A DNA stretch of 14,144 bases, from the NCBI GenBank assembly GCA_031284675.1, contig JAITXQ010000073.1:1-14144 (forward strand), written 5' to 3'. This DNA comes from Rickettsiales bacterium (lineage in GTDB: Bacteria; Pseudomonadota; Alphaproteobacteria; Rickettsiales; Anaplasmataceae). A model generated the notes under the pieces. That model saw nothing but the letters and a program-made list of their open reading frames with translations, ran no database searches and was not told where the DNA came from. This document shows positions 14,045 to 14,144 of this stretch, piece after piece. The stretch's first letter is position 1. The number at the start of each line of letters is the position of its first letter. The position numbers and the translations under genes are program-made.

Positions 14045-14144
14045 GAGCCTCCATTAGCAAACTCTCCTAAAAACGTGATGACGTTTAGGCTTATCCACTT
14101 TATTGCGGCTATACAATCGTCCTGGTCGGATTTTAACTTTAGCG
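14027..14144. mobile_element. End of a probable insertion sequence (continues past right edge)
   Basis: The sequence starting near GCAATGGCGTCAACTTAAG breaks the M16 gene and has a higher GC content than its neighbours. It contains a subterminal imperfect hairpin (CCTAAA 14066-14071 with TTTAGG 14084-14089) and, on the minus strand, what looks like a transposase C-terminus. Only one end is visible, so terminal inverted repeats and target duplication cannot be checked. Confidence 0.45.
14054..14144 (-). CDS. Probable transposase, C-terminal end (runs off right edge)
   Basis: The minus strand is open from the edge to a stop at 14056-14054, giving 29 residues that include KIRPGRLYSRNKVDKPKRHH. 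A strongly basic C-terminus with an RPGR-x-Y-x-R pattern is common in DDE transposases of IS4-like elements, but the piece is too short to name a family. The plus strand is also open here (VMTFRLIHFIAAIQ...), so strand choice rests on the basic composition and on the position at the element's end. Confidence 0.4.
   Translation of the reverse strand, partial: AKVKIRPGRLYSRNKVDKPKRHHVFRRVC

Overview
The window looks like a stretch of a Wolbachia chromosome (Rickettsiales, Alphaproteobacteria). The DNA is AT-rich, and single-copy housekeeping genes (ftsK, glmU, pheS, guaA, ribE, sodB) alternate with short, unrecognised, coiled-coil or membrane-anchored proteins. Several gene remnants and dispersed palindromic repeats with GTCAT-type ends are also typical of that genus. 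The assignment rests on recalled family features and repeat style, not on a database search.

Layout. Positions 1-474: the 5' end of an unrecognised minus-strand gene that runs off the left edge, preceded by a short ORF in the same frame. Positions 475-2883: a YggT-family membrane protein abutting ftsK. Positions 3056-3586: a small coiled-coil protein with one membrane span and heptads repeated at DNA level, followed by a perfect hairpin that can terminate transcription on both strands. Positions 3658-5940 (minus): a pheS-glmU unit, with the glmU GTG directly after the pheS stop and no pheT in the window. Positions 6088-7780: a cytoplasmic protein of unknown function, a minus-strand gene remnant, and a two-span membrane protein gene whose 5' end appears frameshifted. 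Positions 7850-10105 (plus): ribE (riboflavin synthase), cvpA-like and terC-like membrane protein genes. Positions 10196-12370 (minus): guaA (TTG start with a strong ribosome binding site) and, upstream of it, a small protein with a RAMA/DUF2924-like C-terminal domain. Positions 12371-13359: about 1 kb without genes, holding short inverted-repeat elements and an imperfect tandem duplication of about 150 bp. Positions 13360-13968: iron superoxide dismutase, followed after 1 bp by the first codons of an M16 (mitochondrial processing peptidase-like) protease that is cut off by what looks like an insertion sequence at the right edge.

Functionally the genes cover envelope and division (FtsK, YggT, GlmU), translation (PheS), cofactor and nucleotide synthesis (RibE, GuaA) and oxidative defence (SodB). 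They do not form one pathway. The most notable observation is an in-frame insertion of about 48 codons in the C-terminal barrel of riboflavin synthase whose DNA forms an imperfect palindrome, as expected for a protein-coding palindromic element. Other points worth a second look are the interrupted M16 protease, a gene that appears to have lost one A just after its start codon, an antisense gene remnant, and the tandem and palindromic repeats upstream of sodB. No CRISPR array, tRNA or rRNA was seen.
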